The notes: generated from the sequence alone by a model not told the origin. Positions 25,859-38,283 are shown, counted from the stretch's first letter. The stretch: DNA of 64,000 nt from Mortierella sp. BCC40632 (GCA_011634665.1 WAEK01000016.1:1104001-1168000); one strand, 5' to 3'. Program-made: numbers and translations.

Positions 25859-27577
25859 ATGTCCTGGACACTCATCTTGTCGAGTGTTGCCCTGGGCGGG
25901 ATTCTTTGTGTGAGTTTCTTCATCTCGCCTCCTGATTTTTTTTTTATTTTTCTTTGTGCCTGAGGAGTTCTCATCATCTGCTCCATCTTTGTCATCATCA
26001 TCTTTGTTTGAGACCTGCCCATCATCATCTACGGAATCAGAGCGATCAGTCTCGATGATGACTTTTGGTCAGACAAAAAAGAAAGAAAGAAAGAAAGAAA
26101 GAGAACAACAACAACAACAACCAGGGACTAATAGTCAAGTTTTTTCTTTTTCTTTTTTCTTTTAATGATATTTAGGCAATGTCCATCCTCTATGCCCTGA
26201 CTCCTATCCCAAGAGAGGCAACAGAATCAGAAAAGTGCTATCAGGATTATACACACCTCGCTGCACTTGCCAAAGAAGATCAAATCTATGAAGAACGTCT
26301 CGCTCAACTCTCTCAATCCTCTGCCACCCCATCCTCGGATCCTTCCAAGTCAAAGTCAAAACCCCCCGTCAAAATCGCAAGAGGAGCGATTCGATCCGAG
26401 AAATATCGTTCACAACTCAAGGCATTGGATCGAACAGATTCCTCTGTGGATCCTCAATGTGATTTGTCCTTGGTGGTCCCAGCCTATAATGAATCGGAAC
26501 GATTGCCGATCATGTTGAAGGAAACGATGGAGTATTTGGAGGATCGAGTCAAGACTGCCAAGGCAAACAAGGAATCTTTTACGTATGAGATTTTGATTGT
26601 TGATGATGGTTCTCAGGACAAGACCGTGTCGATTGCGTTGGAAATGGCGAAACAGGGATCAAAGGCTGAGATCCGTGTCTTGAGCTTTGAAAAGAACAGA
26701 GGAAAAGGAGGTGCTGTCATGCAGGTAAGAAGAAAAAAGAAAGAGTGTTATGGATCGAGTTTTTTTTTTTTTCTTCTTCTTCTTCTTCTTCAACAAATGG
26801 TTCTCTTAAACTCAACCAACTAATCGAAATGGGATGATCAAAACCAACCAACATAGGGCATGCAATACACCCGTGGCAAGTATATCTTGATGGTGGATGC
26901 TGATGGTGCAACCCGGTTCTCGGATTTGGGTGAATTGGAGCGTCAATTGAAGGCTGTTGAGCGGGACGGTCTGGGTGTTGCCATTGGATCAAGAGCTCAT
27001 CTTGTCAAGACGGATGCTGTCGTCAAGGTAAAAATTGATTTCTCTCTCTTTTTTGTCTTTACTCGCTCTTGTCTACGACAAAAAAAAAAAAAAAAAAAAA
27101 AAAGAAAGAGACCGAATAATAGAAAGAAAATGGTCTCTAATACGGGTTTTCCTTTTTTTTTTTCTTCATCTTCTTCTTTTACAAATCTTATTCCTTACTA
27201 GCGATCATTCATCCGCAACTTTTTGATGTACTCGTTCCACAAAGTGGTCTATGTGCTCGGAATCCGTGGCATCGAGGATACACAATGTGGATTCAAACTC
27301 TTTACGCGAGCAGCAGCAGAAGCCATTTTCCCCAACATGCATGTCGAAGGCTGGGTCTTTGATATTGAAATGTTGATGATTGCGCAACGACTTGGTATTC
27401 CCTTGAAGGAGGTACCTGTGGCCTGGCAAGAGATTGATGGATCCAAGGTGTCCTTGGTTCGGGATTCGATCCGTATGGCGATTGATCTGCTGATTATTCG
27501 GATGAATTATATCTTTGGTCTCTGGAAGATCCAGCCATTGAAGAACAGGACCAAGGCCACCACCACTACCAAGGACT

Positions 27578-27579
<2 letters not shown>
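25859..27579 (+). CDS. ALG5: Dolichyl-phosphate beta-glucosyltransferase
   Basis: ER membrane GT2-family enzyme that transfers glucose from UDP-Glc to dolichyl phosphate, making Dol-P-Glc for the last three glucoses of the N-glycan precursor. Four exons (25859-25909, 26176-26724, 26857-27027, 27202-27579) give 382 aa; yeast Alg5 is 334, the excess being a Ser/Lys-rich insert near residues 50-80. One N-terminal signal anchor spans about residues 3-27. GT2 motifs are visible: [21 protein letters not shown], the metal-binding DADGATRF, and [12 protein letters not shown] with WVFDIEML further on. The start was chosen because exon 1 supplies the anchor and joins in frame. It is followed directly by a GA microsatellite and converges with PDB1. 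Confidence 0.95.

Positions 27580-27581
<2 letters not shown>

Positions 27582-27648
<67 letters not shown>
27582..27648. repeat. GA microsatellite directly after the ALG5 stop
   Basis: About 33 GA units begin within five bases of the TAG stop, so the repeat lies in the ALG5 3' UTR. Confidence 0.9.
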
Positions 27649-27651
<3 letters not shown>

Positions 27652-28130
27652 AAAGTTGTTCGATGTTGTTTTTTCTTTCCCTTCCTATGATGCGGGACAA
27701 AAAAAAAAAAAAATACCTTCCTGTCGTCACTTAGTGGCGGATTATGGGCCAATGAATAGTACTAATAAAAGAATGAAAAAAAAAAAGGATAACATGGCGC
27801 CTATTTTTCTTAGTCTTGGTTCGAAACGGTCGACTTTTTTTCGGATCCCATTGGAAAGAAAAGATTGACAGCTACTAGGCACTTTTTTTTTTTTTTTTTT
27901 TTTTGCATGTTTTTATGAAAACTATGATACGATGAATGAAGTGGAAAGGGGACTAGACTATGGACAATAGGGGAGGAGGGCGAGACAAGGGGGGAGTGAG
28001 CAGATAAAGGTGCCAAGGAGGAGGATTACATTCTATATTCCTCAGCACTTTTTCTTTTTTTTTTTTTTTTTTTTTTCTCTCTCTCTCTCTTTTTGTATAT
28101 GTTTGGTGTGCTAAGATTGGTTAGCAGAAT
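27649..28130. terminator. Convergent 3' flank of ALG5 and PDB1
   Basis: Spacer with A runs (27700-27714, 27777-27787) and T runs (27883-27904, 28057-28077), probably both 3' UTRs. No gene seen. Confidence 0.45.
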
Positions 28131-31100
28131 TTACTTCTTGCCAATCTGCTTGTGGAGGGTGCGCTCAACAACGCGGGCAATGACCTCAGTGTCGGGGAAG
28201 GCAAAGTTCTCGAGGTTCTGGGCATAGGGGGTGGGGATATCAGCACCGGCAACACGAACAACAGGGGCATCCAAGTAGTCAAAGGCCTCGCTCTCCATGA
28301 TCTGTGCGCAGATCTCGGAACCGACTCCGAACTGGGGCCAGCCTCCCTCAACAGTGACCAAGCGGTTGGTCTTCTTGACCGACTTGATGATCGCGTCAAT
28401 GTCCAAGGGACGGATCGAACGCAAGTTGATGACCTCAGCCTTGCAGACACCGGCCTTCTCGAGCTGGTGAGCAGCCTCGAGAGCAAAGCCAACGGAGCGC
28501 GAGTGGGCAACAATGGTCAAGTCGGTACCCTCCTTCTCGATCTTGGCCTTGCCAATCTCGACAACAAAGTCCTTGGACAAAGCAGCCTCGGACATGGGGA
28601 ACGAAACACCGTACATCAACTCGTTCTCCAAGACAACGACGGGGTTGGGGTCACGGATAGCAGCCTACAATAGCAATTGTCGAGCGATACAGAATAGAAA
28701 AGAAGTAAGGGTCAGCTTTTGGTCATTTCTATTCGACAAGGAGCAAAACAAGCTTGATTCCTGCGACTAGACATTTTTTTTTTTTTCCTTTTCTTTACCT
28801 TCAAAAGACCCTTGGCATCCTCCGAGTTCCAGGGAGAGACGACCTTGAGACCGGGGACGGAACCGTACCAGGCAGCAAAGCACTGCGAGTGCTGAGCAGC
28901 GACACCAGCAGAGGCACCGTTAGGGCCACGGAAAGTGATGGGGCATTCGACGTTACCGCCGGACATGTAGTGGGTCTTGGCAGCAGAGTTGACGATCTGG
29001 TCAATGGCCTATGATGATTATGCCACACCCACACACACAAAAAAAAGAGGGATAAGGAGATAGAAGAAAGGGGGTTTTTTCCTGGTTAGAACGAGATGGC
29101 TCACTCCAATGCTCGATAGAGTGATCCTGAACGAACAAACTCTAGAGAGTATTTTTTTTATCTTGGTTACCTGCATGGCAAAGTTCCAGGTCATGAACTC
29201 GCAGACGGGCTTAAGACCAGCAAAGGCAGAGCCGACAGCGAGACCGGCAAAGCCCATCTCCGTGATAGGGGTGTCAATGACACGCTTGGGACCAAACTTG
29301 TCCAAAAGACCCTTGGAGACCTATTTTTTTTTTTTTTTTTTTTTTTTTTACAACAGATCGAGAATCCCGTTAGAGGACATAGGTTTGAAGAGGAGTGGAT
29401 TCGTCACATGACCCAGAGAAAGACTCTCTCTCTCTCTCTTTCTCTAGTGCACAGCTAAAGGATCAGCAAAGGACGTCTCCTTGTCAGGTGCAGGGCAGAG
29501 GGAGAGGGCCCCAGTAGAGGATCTGTCTGGTGATGGCAGCGAGTCTTGAAGTAGAGAAGTAGTGATGGATGGGAGGTGATTGCAGTAGTGCTGCTGCTAT
29601 TGCTGTTGGTTGGTTGGTTGGTTGGTTGTTATTGCCAAATGCTGTTGCTGTATATTGCTACGGCTGTATGTTGCGACAGCTGTATGTTGGTTGTTGGTAG
29701 TGCGCGTTTGGTGAGTTCAGGGCGTTCTTCTCCGTCCAGCGAAATTTTGGGGCAAAACTTAAAAGCCCTGGGGGGAGAGGGAGGGGGAGGGAACTTGCTT
29801 CCACAACAACAGCACCCATCTTTTTTTTTTTACTCGCCCGCAATATAACAACGGCAATCGAACTTCCGCAGATCAGATCAGACGCTCTTCTGGGTGTATA
29901 TCTGTGTGCGTGTGTGCGTATGTGTGTGCAGGTGAGCAGCACAAAGAAAGAGGAGGAGGAAGAGGAGGGGAACTGCTGGCTACTTGGACGAAAGGAGCAT
30001 CACGGAACGACAACTTGCCCTTCCGTTCTTCCGTTCACTGCTTCCAAACGCGCGCGCACTAGCCACCAGCCACTATCTGGTTCCCTCTCTCCCTCTCCCC
30101 CGTCTCTTTCTCTCCTTCCGACCAAACATGGCAAAAGGAACTCGTCAGTGTGGACCATCAGGATCCTTACCTTGTAGGCACCGTTGTACTGGCCGACTTC
30201 CTCGCCCATCAAGTACACCTTCTCGTCGGCAATCATCTCCTCCTCCAAAGCAGCGTTCAACGCATCACGGACGGTCATCTACATGGACGCGGGAGAAAAA
30301 AAAAAAATTAAAAAAGAGCAGCGATAACAATGATAACAGCGCGGTTAGTTATAGCCACGGGTATTGGCGACTCGCTCACTCCTCTCTCTCTCTTCTCTCT
30401 CTTTTTTTTTTGTTCAGCTCTGCCTTTCAAAAAATGCCGACATTGGTTGTCCGCTGCTTAATCGCTGGCGTATCAAGATACGGATATCCAAATAGAAAAA
30501 GTTTCCTCTCTCTCTCTCTCTCTCTTTCTCTTTCTCTCTGTTGGATTTTTTTTATCCACAACCCCCTTGGCCATAGGACACGAGGATTCTGGGTGGGGGA
30601 GAGGAGAGGAGAGGGAGAGGAAAGAAGAGGACCGATGCATGCTCGATACGCTGCGCGGTGCAATGGAGAGGAAACGACGACGACAACAGCAGCAAGAGAA
30701 GGTGGGAAAAATAAATGGCAATAAATAATAAGAGAGAAAGCCTTTTGAGCGAGAACAGGCCAAGCACCGAACCAATGCACGTCCGAGAGCGCATTTTTTT
30801 TTTTTCTTTTTGATCGGTGGGTAAATAACAAGACAATATCACCCAGGAAAGAGCTTATGAGATGCCAAAAAGCTGCTTTCCTGTCTGCCTGCCTGTCTGC
30901 CTGCCTGTCTGCTTGCTCGGAGCATGCCACGCGAAGGACATTGATGCCTTGCATCCTCGCGTATACGCGCTCCTCGTTCTTTTTTTTTTTTTTTTTTTTT
31001 TATCCCTGTCCTCCATAGGGAGAATCCCCTCGCAGTGTTGAACTGATCACTCTGGCTGGGTTTACACAGCAACAGAATCGGTGGCAAGGTAAAAGATAGA

Positions 31101-31313
31101 AACGAAGAGAGAAGGAAAGAGGAAGGGAAAGAGAGAAAAGAAAAAAAAGAGAAAAAAAGTCGGGGATAAAGGTGAGTTTACCTCGACACCGCCCTTGGAG
31201 TTGTAGGCACGCTTGGCGAGCAAAGCATTGGCGACGACAGGGTTAGAGCGGAGGAGAGCCTGACGGACAGAGGGGATCGAGACGACGGTGGCGGCCTTCT
31301 TCAACATGGACAT
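28131..31313 (-). CDS. PDB1: Pyruvate dehydrogenase E1 component subunit beta, mitochondrial
   Basis: Beta subunit of the alpha2beta2 thiamine-diphosphate E1 of the mitochondrial pyruvate dehydrogenase complex; it helps decarboxylate pyruvate and acetylate E2 lipoyl groups. Five exons (31313-31182, 30278-30171, 29320-29171, 29008-28799, 28664-28131) give 377 aa (yeast 366, human 359). Residues 1-36 form a basic, Ser/Ala-rich mitochondrial presequence ending near KRAYNS. The core follows: [96 protein letters not shown] and [17 protein letters not shown]. Introns 1 and 2 are 903 and 850 bp, much longer than most here. Codon use is strongly C-ending, as expected for high expression. Confidence 0.97.
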
Positions 31314-31662
31314 GGCGACAGACAGGATGGGGGGGAGAGGAGAGGATGGGGATTGGATGGAGTGGATCAGACGAGAGAGAACAGATGAATGAAAAAAAGA
31401 AGAAAAGAGAAAAGAGAAGAGAGAAGAGAGACTGACGAATAATAATAACAAAAAAAAAGGGCGCGGCCGGGTTTGTGTGAGAGTGAGTGAGTGAGAGAGT
31501 GCGAGAGAGAGAGAGAGTGTGTGTGTGTGTTGTCCTACTGCCGCTGTTGCAACTACTGCTGCTGAGAATCAATCGCGCTGATAACGACCGGACGACGACG
31601 GCCGGTGCTGGCCGCGCCCGCTCGCTCTGTCTCTGTCTCTCTGTCCTCTTTCTTGTACTTCC

Positions 31663-31696
<34 letters not shown>

Positions 31697-32999
31697 ACCC
31701 TGTGTAGTATCCAAGTGGAGCAGAACAGACGGACGGTCGGATCGTTGCTCGCCGCCTCCACATCGCTCTGCTCTGCTCTCCTCCCACCCCTTCCCCCCCA
31801 AATAGCGTTCACTCAAGGTTTCCCTTTCCTTCCTTCGCGGCCCTGCCCATCGATTTTCCTCCACATCTTGTCTCTTCTTCCCCCTTTGTCTCCTCTTCTC
31901 GACCACCCCCCTCTACCTATCCCAGCTAGGGTAGTAACCAAGTGTATCGGATCTGAAAAGAAAGAGAGACCCCAAGATCGCAGCAGACACAGACAAGGGA
32001 AAAAAAGGAAAACAACCCATCCCCCACCCTTCGGACTACTCGTCCAACATCAACATCGTCATTGTCCGTCTTGTGGCTCTTCTGACCTGCCTAGCTCGGG
32101 AGGGTTAGGAAGCCCAATGGAGAATCAAGGAATGCAATGGGGCCGCCTTGCGAAAACGCTCTTGTTAAGGTTCGTTGGCTTGTCCTTCGCTCCTCCTCGC
32201 CGGGTCCTCTTCTTGTCATCCCTGCCAAACTGTCATCTGTCGCCGCAACTGTCAACTGTCGCCGCAACCCCCGGCCCTGCGCGACCACTTTTTTTTTTTT
32301 TTTTTTTTTTCTTTTCTCTTTCCACCATTCAATACATGCTTACCTTTTACCCCTCCTTTCCTTTGCAGAATGGTCAGACGAGATCAACACCCCCACAAGA
32401 TTCTCTTTCCTCGTCTTGAAAATAATAATAATAAAAGACCTATTTGCTACCCGCTCCATGTTCTTGTTACGTCTCTCGATATCCTGTTGCCATTAGACAA
32501 GTTGGTTGTAGATGGCACGGCACAACAGCTGGACGGAGAAAGAGCTCTGTCCGTGATCCTATTCTGCCCGCATTTTGTCCCTCTCCCAAAGGACTGTAGG
32601 CAATATCCCCCGCAGTCTTGTCCACTGTAAATTGGCTGGTGAGCTGCTCCTTCCCTTTCTTTCCATCCTTCTTACTTTCTCTCTCGTTTCTTTTCCCTTT
32701 CTCTCTCTTTCTCTCAATTCGGGCCACGCACTCTCGATCCTATAAACAGGACTGTCATGCTTCTGTTCTCCCGATTCTACAGAGACGCGTCTTCTACCGA
32801 CAAGTATATTTGTTAAACATTCACACCCTGCTCCCTATCCAAACGCATGCACCACTCAGACAAACCGAAATCTCAGTCAAGCACGAATGAATGTGTTTAT
32901 TGACGATGGATGTGAGGGGACCAATATATAAGTGTACAGAAAAAAAAGTGAGTGGATGCGTTTATAGAGTAAGAAAAAGAAAGGAATCGAGAGGTGCAT
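31314..32999. other. PDB1 promoter side and NSA2 3' flank
   Basis: The PDB1 side holds GA- and GGGGA-rich tracts on the plus strand, that is CT-rich on the PDB1 strand (31320-31440), GAGT units (31482-31530) and a CT run (31665-31695). A T run sits at 32289-32310 and an AAT triplet run near 32420-32432. The region looks like a long promoter or 5' UTR followed by a 3' flank; open frames show no family features. Confidence 0.45.
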
Positions 33000-34588
33000 T
33001 TAGACAAGAAGCAAGGCATTGACACAGCCATCGTTCTCGGGGTTGTTGGTGACCTGAGCGTATTTGCCCCACACAACCTTGCCTCCTGTCGTGACCAGAC
33101 CCAACTCGGACACGTTCACCTCAATCACTGTACCCTTGGTCAACACACCCAATTGCGTATAAAGAGGACTCTGAGGATTCTTCTTGACACCAATGATGGG
33201 CAAGCAGAAAGTCGCCTTGAGCTCTGGGTGCGTCACATGAGCTTTCTTGTAACGCATGGCCGAAGGCCGGATAAAGCGCTCGTACTTTGGAGGCTTGCGC
33301 GTGAAGCCATCACCCACGAACGTGGCCTTTGTCACCATACGCTTCCAGGACTTGCCCTTGGTCTTGCCCGATCGGACAACCTTGAACATTTCGTCCTCTG
33401 CAATACCACGCACCTTGGGCAAAGGCACGTTCCACTTTCCAGCCTTTTCCTTACGCTTCTGCTTGATCATGTTGCTCAGCACCTTGGCGCGCTGCTGACC
33501 CTCACGATCCAAAAGATAGCCTGGAACAGCTCCCTCGGGAACAGCGTCGGTATCCTTTTGCTTGGCATTCTTTTCTTCGTGTTGCTTGATCCTGTGGAGG
33601 GTTGTCAAGAGAGTTGTTGGAAGAAAAAGAAAAAAAAAAGGCAATGGTGTTAGTGATGGAGCACTTCAGTATTTTCAGAAAATAATAATCATATGGTGAT
33701 AAATAGATGATGGACAGGAAGCTGTCCTGTGAGATCCTGAATTTAGTAGAGCGTTGACTGGATCTGGGTTCGTTCCAGGGAAGAAAAAAGATGAATAGAA
33801 CAGACTGATGCCCCGAGTCAATCCCGACAGCTGGAGTAGCTCTCGCTTTGTTGTGCAAAAAGACAACAAGAAGCAATGAAATACAGCAAAGTGTTGTCCC
33901 CGAGGATTCTCAAAATCAAAAAAAAAAATGTCTCTGCTCTGTAGTGATCCTGAAAATGCCGCAGTCGGATAGTCCAGTGGTCGTGTGCTTGTTGGTAGCT
34001 AAATACAAAAGGAGAGGAGATGGGAGGGGGGGAGGATACGTACGTCTTCTTCATCTGGATCTTCTCCGAGTGCCTCTTCTTGTTGTACATCTTGGCCCTC
34101 AAACCAGTGACCTTTTGTGCAAACTGAGAGTTCTTGTGGACCTCTCTGGCCTCTCTCTTGCGCCTATTTCGTGTCAAGCAAGTCAACGACCTGTATTAGA
34201 TTCTCGTGGTGTCTTTATGGAGAAAAACTCAATCTCGGAACAAAAAAAAGAGAGATGAATGAAAAGTGGTGGTCATACTTGCGCTCGGCATAGTCGAGTC
34301 TGCGACCATGTCGCTTAATCGATTCTTCGATATACTCGTTCTGAGGCTATTAGTGGCAAATGCAATCGATTCAAGAGAGGCCCGATTAGTTCTCAAAGGT
34401 CCTGGAGGCGAGAATAGGGGAGCTCTGAGACAATCAGAATCCGATGGCGAGGATGCAAGTCATGTAGATGCAGGTGAGAGATGATCTAATGTCACAGGGT
34501 TTGTCGAGGTGTTTCTCTTTCTCTCTCTGTCTTGCTTTGATGAAAGCAGAGGAGAAAGAAATGAAGAAAAAAAAAGAGTCTGTACCAT
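33000..34588 (-). CDS. NSA2: 60S ribosome biogenesis factor Nsa2
   Basis: Nucleolar/nuclear assembly factor of pre-60S particles, needed for 27S pre-rRNA processing. Four exons (34588-34586, 34346-34279, 34163-34044, 33591-33000) give 260 aa, equal to the yeast protein (261). The sequence begins [20 protein letters not shown], then a Lys/Arg-rich segment ([12 protein letters not shown]), and ends with the eS8-like beta-barrel domain ([17 protein letters not shown] near the C-terminus). Exon 1 contains only the ATG; the remaining codons start directly after the acceptor at 34347, giving Pro-Gln-Asn as in the family. Intron phases all close. It is divergent from PUT2, with start codons 300 bp apart. 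Confidence 0.95.
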
Positions 34589-34658
34589 GATGCAACGGAT
34601 GAAGCTGGGTGACGAGAGAAGGAATCCAAGCTCAACGGCAAGCCCATCACTTGAAGGC

Positions 34659-34691
<33 letters not shown>

Positions 34692-34888
34692 CCGTGACTG
34701 TGAAAGTCACTCCAACAACATAGATCAGGTGATATGCTCTCTCTCTCTCTCTTGCTCTCTCTCGTTTTCTTTTCCACCTCTTCCAAACCCCACGTATTAA
34801 AGAGGCGACTTCCTCCACCTTCTCTCCCTTTCTCTCTTTTTCTCTCTTCACTCGTCTCTCCATCCTTCCACCACCACTCGCAACAACC
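34589..34888. promoter_or_regulatory. Bidirectional promoter of NSA2 and PUT2
   Basis: Exactly 300 bp separate the two divergent start codons. The stretch holds an A run of about 27 (34661-34687), an inverted repeat GTGACT-N5-AGTCAC at 34694-34710, a CT run (34738-34765) and a C/T-rich leader to the PUT2 start. The inverted repeat resembles a dimeric factor site; which factor is unknown. Confidence 0.55.
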
Positions 34889-37800
34889 ATGTCTGTCCCT
34901 ACTGCCAACTTGGCCTCTTTCAAGATCCCCGCTGTCGGCAATGAGCCTATGGTATGTTCACCCCACACCACACGAGCGTTGCCTCAACCTGTTGGCTACA
35001 CAGACAACGAGCTGCGCCTAGTCCTTCTGCTTCTCACTGCTGACGACGCCCATTCATCTCCTGTTGCCGCCTTTTGTTAGAAATCGTATGCTCCCGGCAC
35101 TGCTGACCGTGCTGGTCTCCAGGCTGCCTTGAAGGAGCTCCGCGCCCAGGCTCCTCTCGACATTCCCTGCGTTGTCAACGGCAAGGAGGTAAAGTAGACC
35201 TTTTGTTTTCACACAAAGTCGCCTGAATGCTATTAGAATTGATCCAAGAAAGAAAGAAGGAAAAACCAGATATCATGGGCTGGATCAACAGGTCTTTGGG
35301 CATGAGTTCCTAACACTCCACCATCCAACCTTGACTGTACCAACGCCTTTAGGTCCGCACTGGAATCATCGAGAAGCAGATCATGCCCCACGAGAAGAAG
35401 ACCGTCCTCTGCAACTACCACAACGCTGATGAGGCTCTCGTTGCCCAGGCTATCGACGGCGCCTTGGCTGCCAAGTTGGACTGGGAGAACACCCCCTTCA
35501 ACGACCGTGCTGCTATTTTCTTGAAGGCGGCCGACCTTGCTGCCACCAAGTACAGGTAATGGACGCTTAAACACAACCCTCCTTTTAGGGTTCTTTTCCC
35601 ACGACACTGCTTTTTTCCCCACCATTGGGCCGCATTTATTTTAGTGTCGTGCACCAATTTTTTTCCTTCTCCCATCCATTACTGTCCACTCCACTCTACG
35701 CACACTACGAGAGCTCAGCTCTTCCGCACGGGTCAAACGATTTGTGGTCATTTTTTTTTTTTCGAATCTCTTTTATGAAGAGAAAAGGACGCTTTCGACT
35801 CTGTCTTTCTCTTTCATGGCCTTCATTGTAAATAACGTTTATGCGATCTGGACGTCAATGAGCCATATACTTCCCTCTCTTTCTTTCTTTCTTTCTTTCC
35901 CCCCAAACCCAACTTGCCCCAAAGTTGCTAGCCCTTCTTTATTTGGCTCTGTTATTTTTTGTGTTCCTTTCTGTTCTCCCATGGGTGGGAACTTTGTTGA
36001 CGACTTGCCTTTTGTGCCCAATTCCCGCGCTCTCTTGCCCTACCCACTCGAGTGTTTTTGTCTTGTTTATGGCCATTGTCGAGTCATTGACTGCGGCCAT
36101 GATAGGATGGGATAGTGGTGAGACAGAAGTGAATATGAAGGCGGGCGACTTTTTTTTCTTCTTCTGAGGGATGGTGTTGCTATCTTTGAAGGATGCTACG
36201 TTTATCTTTTGCTTGGGTCCCGGCCGTTTTTTATTTTTTTATTACGCTTTTCTCTATTTCTTTTTTTTTGGATGTCCCCTACTTTTTGGCCGCGTTCCAT
36301 ATCCCCTCCCTCTTCGCCCCTTTTTTTTTTTTTTTTTCTCCTCACCCCTCCGTCTCTCTTTCTCTATGCAGAGAGAGGTGGGGGGTACATCCATATACCC
36401 ATATACCCGGATCGCTCTCCAAATGACGCCACCCCTCCTCCAAGGCCAGTCAGTACCCGCTGGCCTTGAAAATCATCTCGCTCTTCTATGACCCATCGCC
36501 TTTTTTTTTATGGCCGACTGAGATTTCAGAGTCCCAAGAGACATGGACCCGCACTAGCAACCTTATTGGTAGTGACTAATGGCCAACGTCGTTCTCTACT
36601 CCGTGGGCTTCTACCTGCCTTTGGTCTTGATCCGATCCCGCTTTTTCCACCACCTCGTCCTCCTCCACTATCACCCCCGCGCCCTTATTCCTCCTCCAAT
36701 AACAATACTAATCATCATCATCATCATCATCATCATCGTCATGATACAATAGATTCAAGATCATGGCTGCTACCATGCTTGGTCAGGGCAAGAACGCCTG
36801 GCAGGCCGAGATCGACTCTGCCGCCGAGATGTGCGACTTCTGGCGCTTCGGTGTCAAGTTTGCTGAGGAGCTCTATGCTGTCCAGCCCCCCCAGAACAGT
36901 GCCACCACCTGGAACCGTACCGAGTACCGTCCCCTGGAGGGCTTTGTTTTCGCCGTTTCGCCTTTCAACTTCACTGCGATCGGTGGTAACTTGGCTGGTG
37001 CCCCTGTCCTGATGGGCAACGTCTGCGTCTGGAAGCCTGCTCCTGCTGCTACCTATGCTTCGTATGTTGTCTACGAGATCTTGCGCGAGGCTGGTTTGCC
37101 CGCTGGTGTCATCCAGTTCATCCCCGGCCCTGCTCCCGAGGTTGTCGGTCAGGTCTTGAAGCACCCCGAGTTTGCTGCTCTCCACTTTACTGGCTCGACC
37201 CACGTCTTCCGCAAGTTGTGGAAGGACATTGGTAACAACATTGAGAACTACAAGTCTTATCCTCGCATTGTTGGTGAGACTGGTGGTAAGAACTTCCACA
37301 TGGTCCACAAGACCGGCAACGCCACCTCGGTCGTCTACAACACGATCCGTTCCTCGTTCGAGTACCAGGGACAAAAGTGCTCTGCTTGCTCTCGCTGCTA
37401 CTTCCCCGACAACCTCTGGCCCGAGATCAAGGCTGGTCTCATTGAGGCCCACGGTCGCATCAAGCAGGGTGGTGTTGAGGACTTTACCAACTTTATGGGA
37501 CCTGTCATCAACCAGTTCTCGTTCGACAAGATCAAGGGTTTCATTGACTGGGCCAAGGCTGATCCCGAGTCCGAGATCATTGCCGGAGGTGCTTATGATG
37601 ACTCTGTCGGTTTCTTTGTCCAGCCCACCATCATTGTCACCACCAACCCCAAGTCCAGGACCATGACTGAGGAGATCTTTGGACCTGTTGTCACCATCTA
37701 CGTGTACAAGGCTGAGGAGTATGAGCAGACTCTTCACCTCGTTGCCAACTCGTCTGCCTATGCCTTGACTGGTGCTCTCTTCTCCCAGGATCGTTATGCC

Positions 37801-38028
37801 ACCATCCAGGGTGCCAACATCCTCCGCAACGCTGCCGGTAACTTTTACATCAACGACAAGTGCACTGGTGCCGTTGTTGGTCAGCAGCCCTTCGGAGGTG
37901 GACGTGCTTCGGGTACCAACGACAAGGCTGGTTCCGCTGCCATCTTGTCCCGCTTTGTGTCTCCCCGTTCGATCAAGGAGACCTTTGTCGATTTGGAGGA
38001 CTTTATCTACCCCTCGAACTTGGCTTAA
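34889..38028 (+). CDS. PUT2: Delta-1-pyrroline-5-carboxylate dehydrogenase, mitochondrial
   Basis: ALDH4-family enzyme that oxidises P5C/glutamate semialdehyde to glutamate with NAD+, the last step of proline breakdown in the mitochondrial matrix. Four exons (34889-34951, 35081-35188, 35353-35555, 36753-38028) give 549 aa (human ALDH4A1 563). Catalytic Cys334 lies in QGQKCSAC and general-base Glu300 in VGETGGKN; both sit 14 residues before the human positions I remember. ALDH4 signatures AATMLGQGK and PFGGGRASGTNDK are present. The N-terminus lacks an obvious strong presequence. Intron 3 is 1197 bp, the longest in the window, and carries a perfect 9-bp hairpin. Codon use is strongly C-ending. 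Confidence 0.96.
36441..36468 (+). promoter_or_regulatory. Perfect 9-bp hairpin in PUT2 intron 3
   Basis: CAAGGCCAG (36441-36449) pairs fully with CTGGCCTTG (36460-36468) across a 10-base loop, about 290 bases before the acceptor. The structure is directly visible; function is unknown. Confidence 0.4.
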
Positions 38029-38245
38029 AAAAAGAGTCGCGTCTTTTTTTTTCTTTTCTTTTCTTCTCATTCATGCTTCAATCTCGTTTTCATTCTCTCG
38101 CACTGTGCATATACTCACCATCTGACAAACAGATCTAATTCTCTATTTTTTTATGAGAAGGCCCAAGAAGATCAATAAAATAACAAAAAATAACCCCGAA
38201 AAAAAAAGTTCTCTGGACTCTGTCAATTTCTCAGTCTCTGAATGT

Positions 38246-38247
38246 GT

Positions 38248-38281
<34 letters not shown>
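38246..38281. repeat. GT microsatellite
   Basis: About 18 GT units in the 3' flank of PUT2. Confidence 0.9.

Positions 38282-38283
<2 letters not shown>

Noticed and set aside
36488..37012. Ser/Pro/Arg-rich frame starting before PUT2 exon 4
   Set aside because: It is a shifted-frame shadow of the intron end and the start of PUT2 exon 4.
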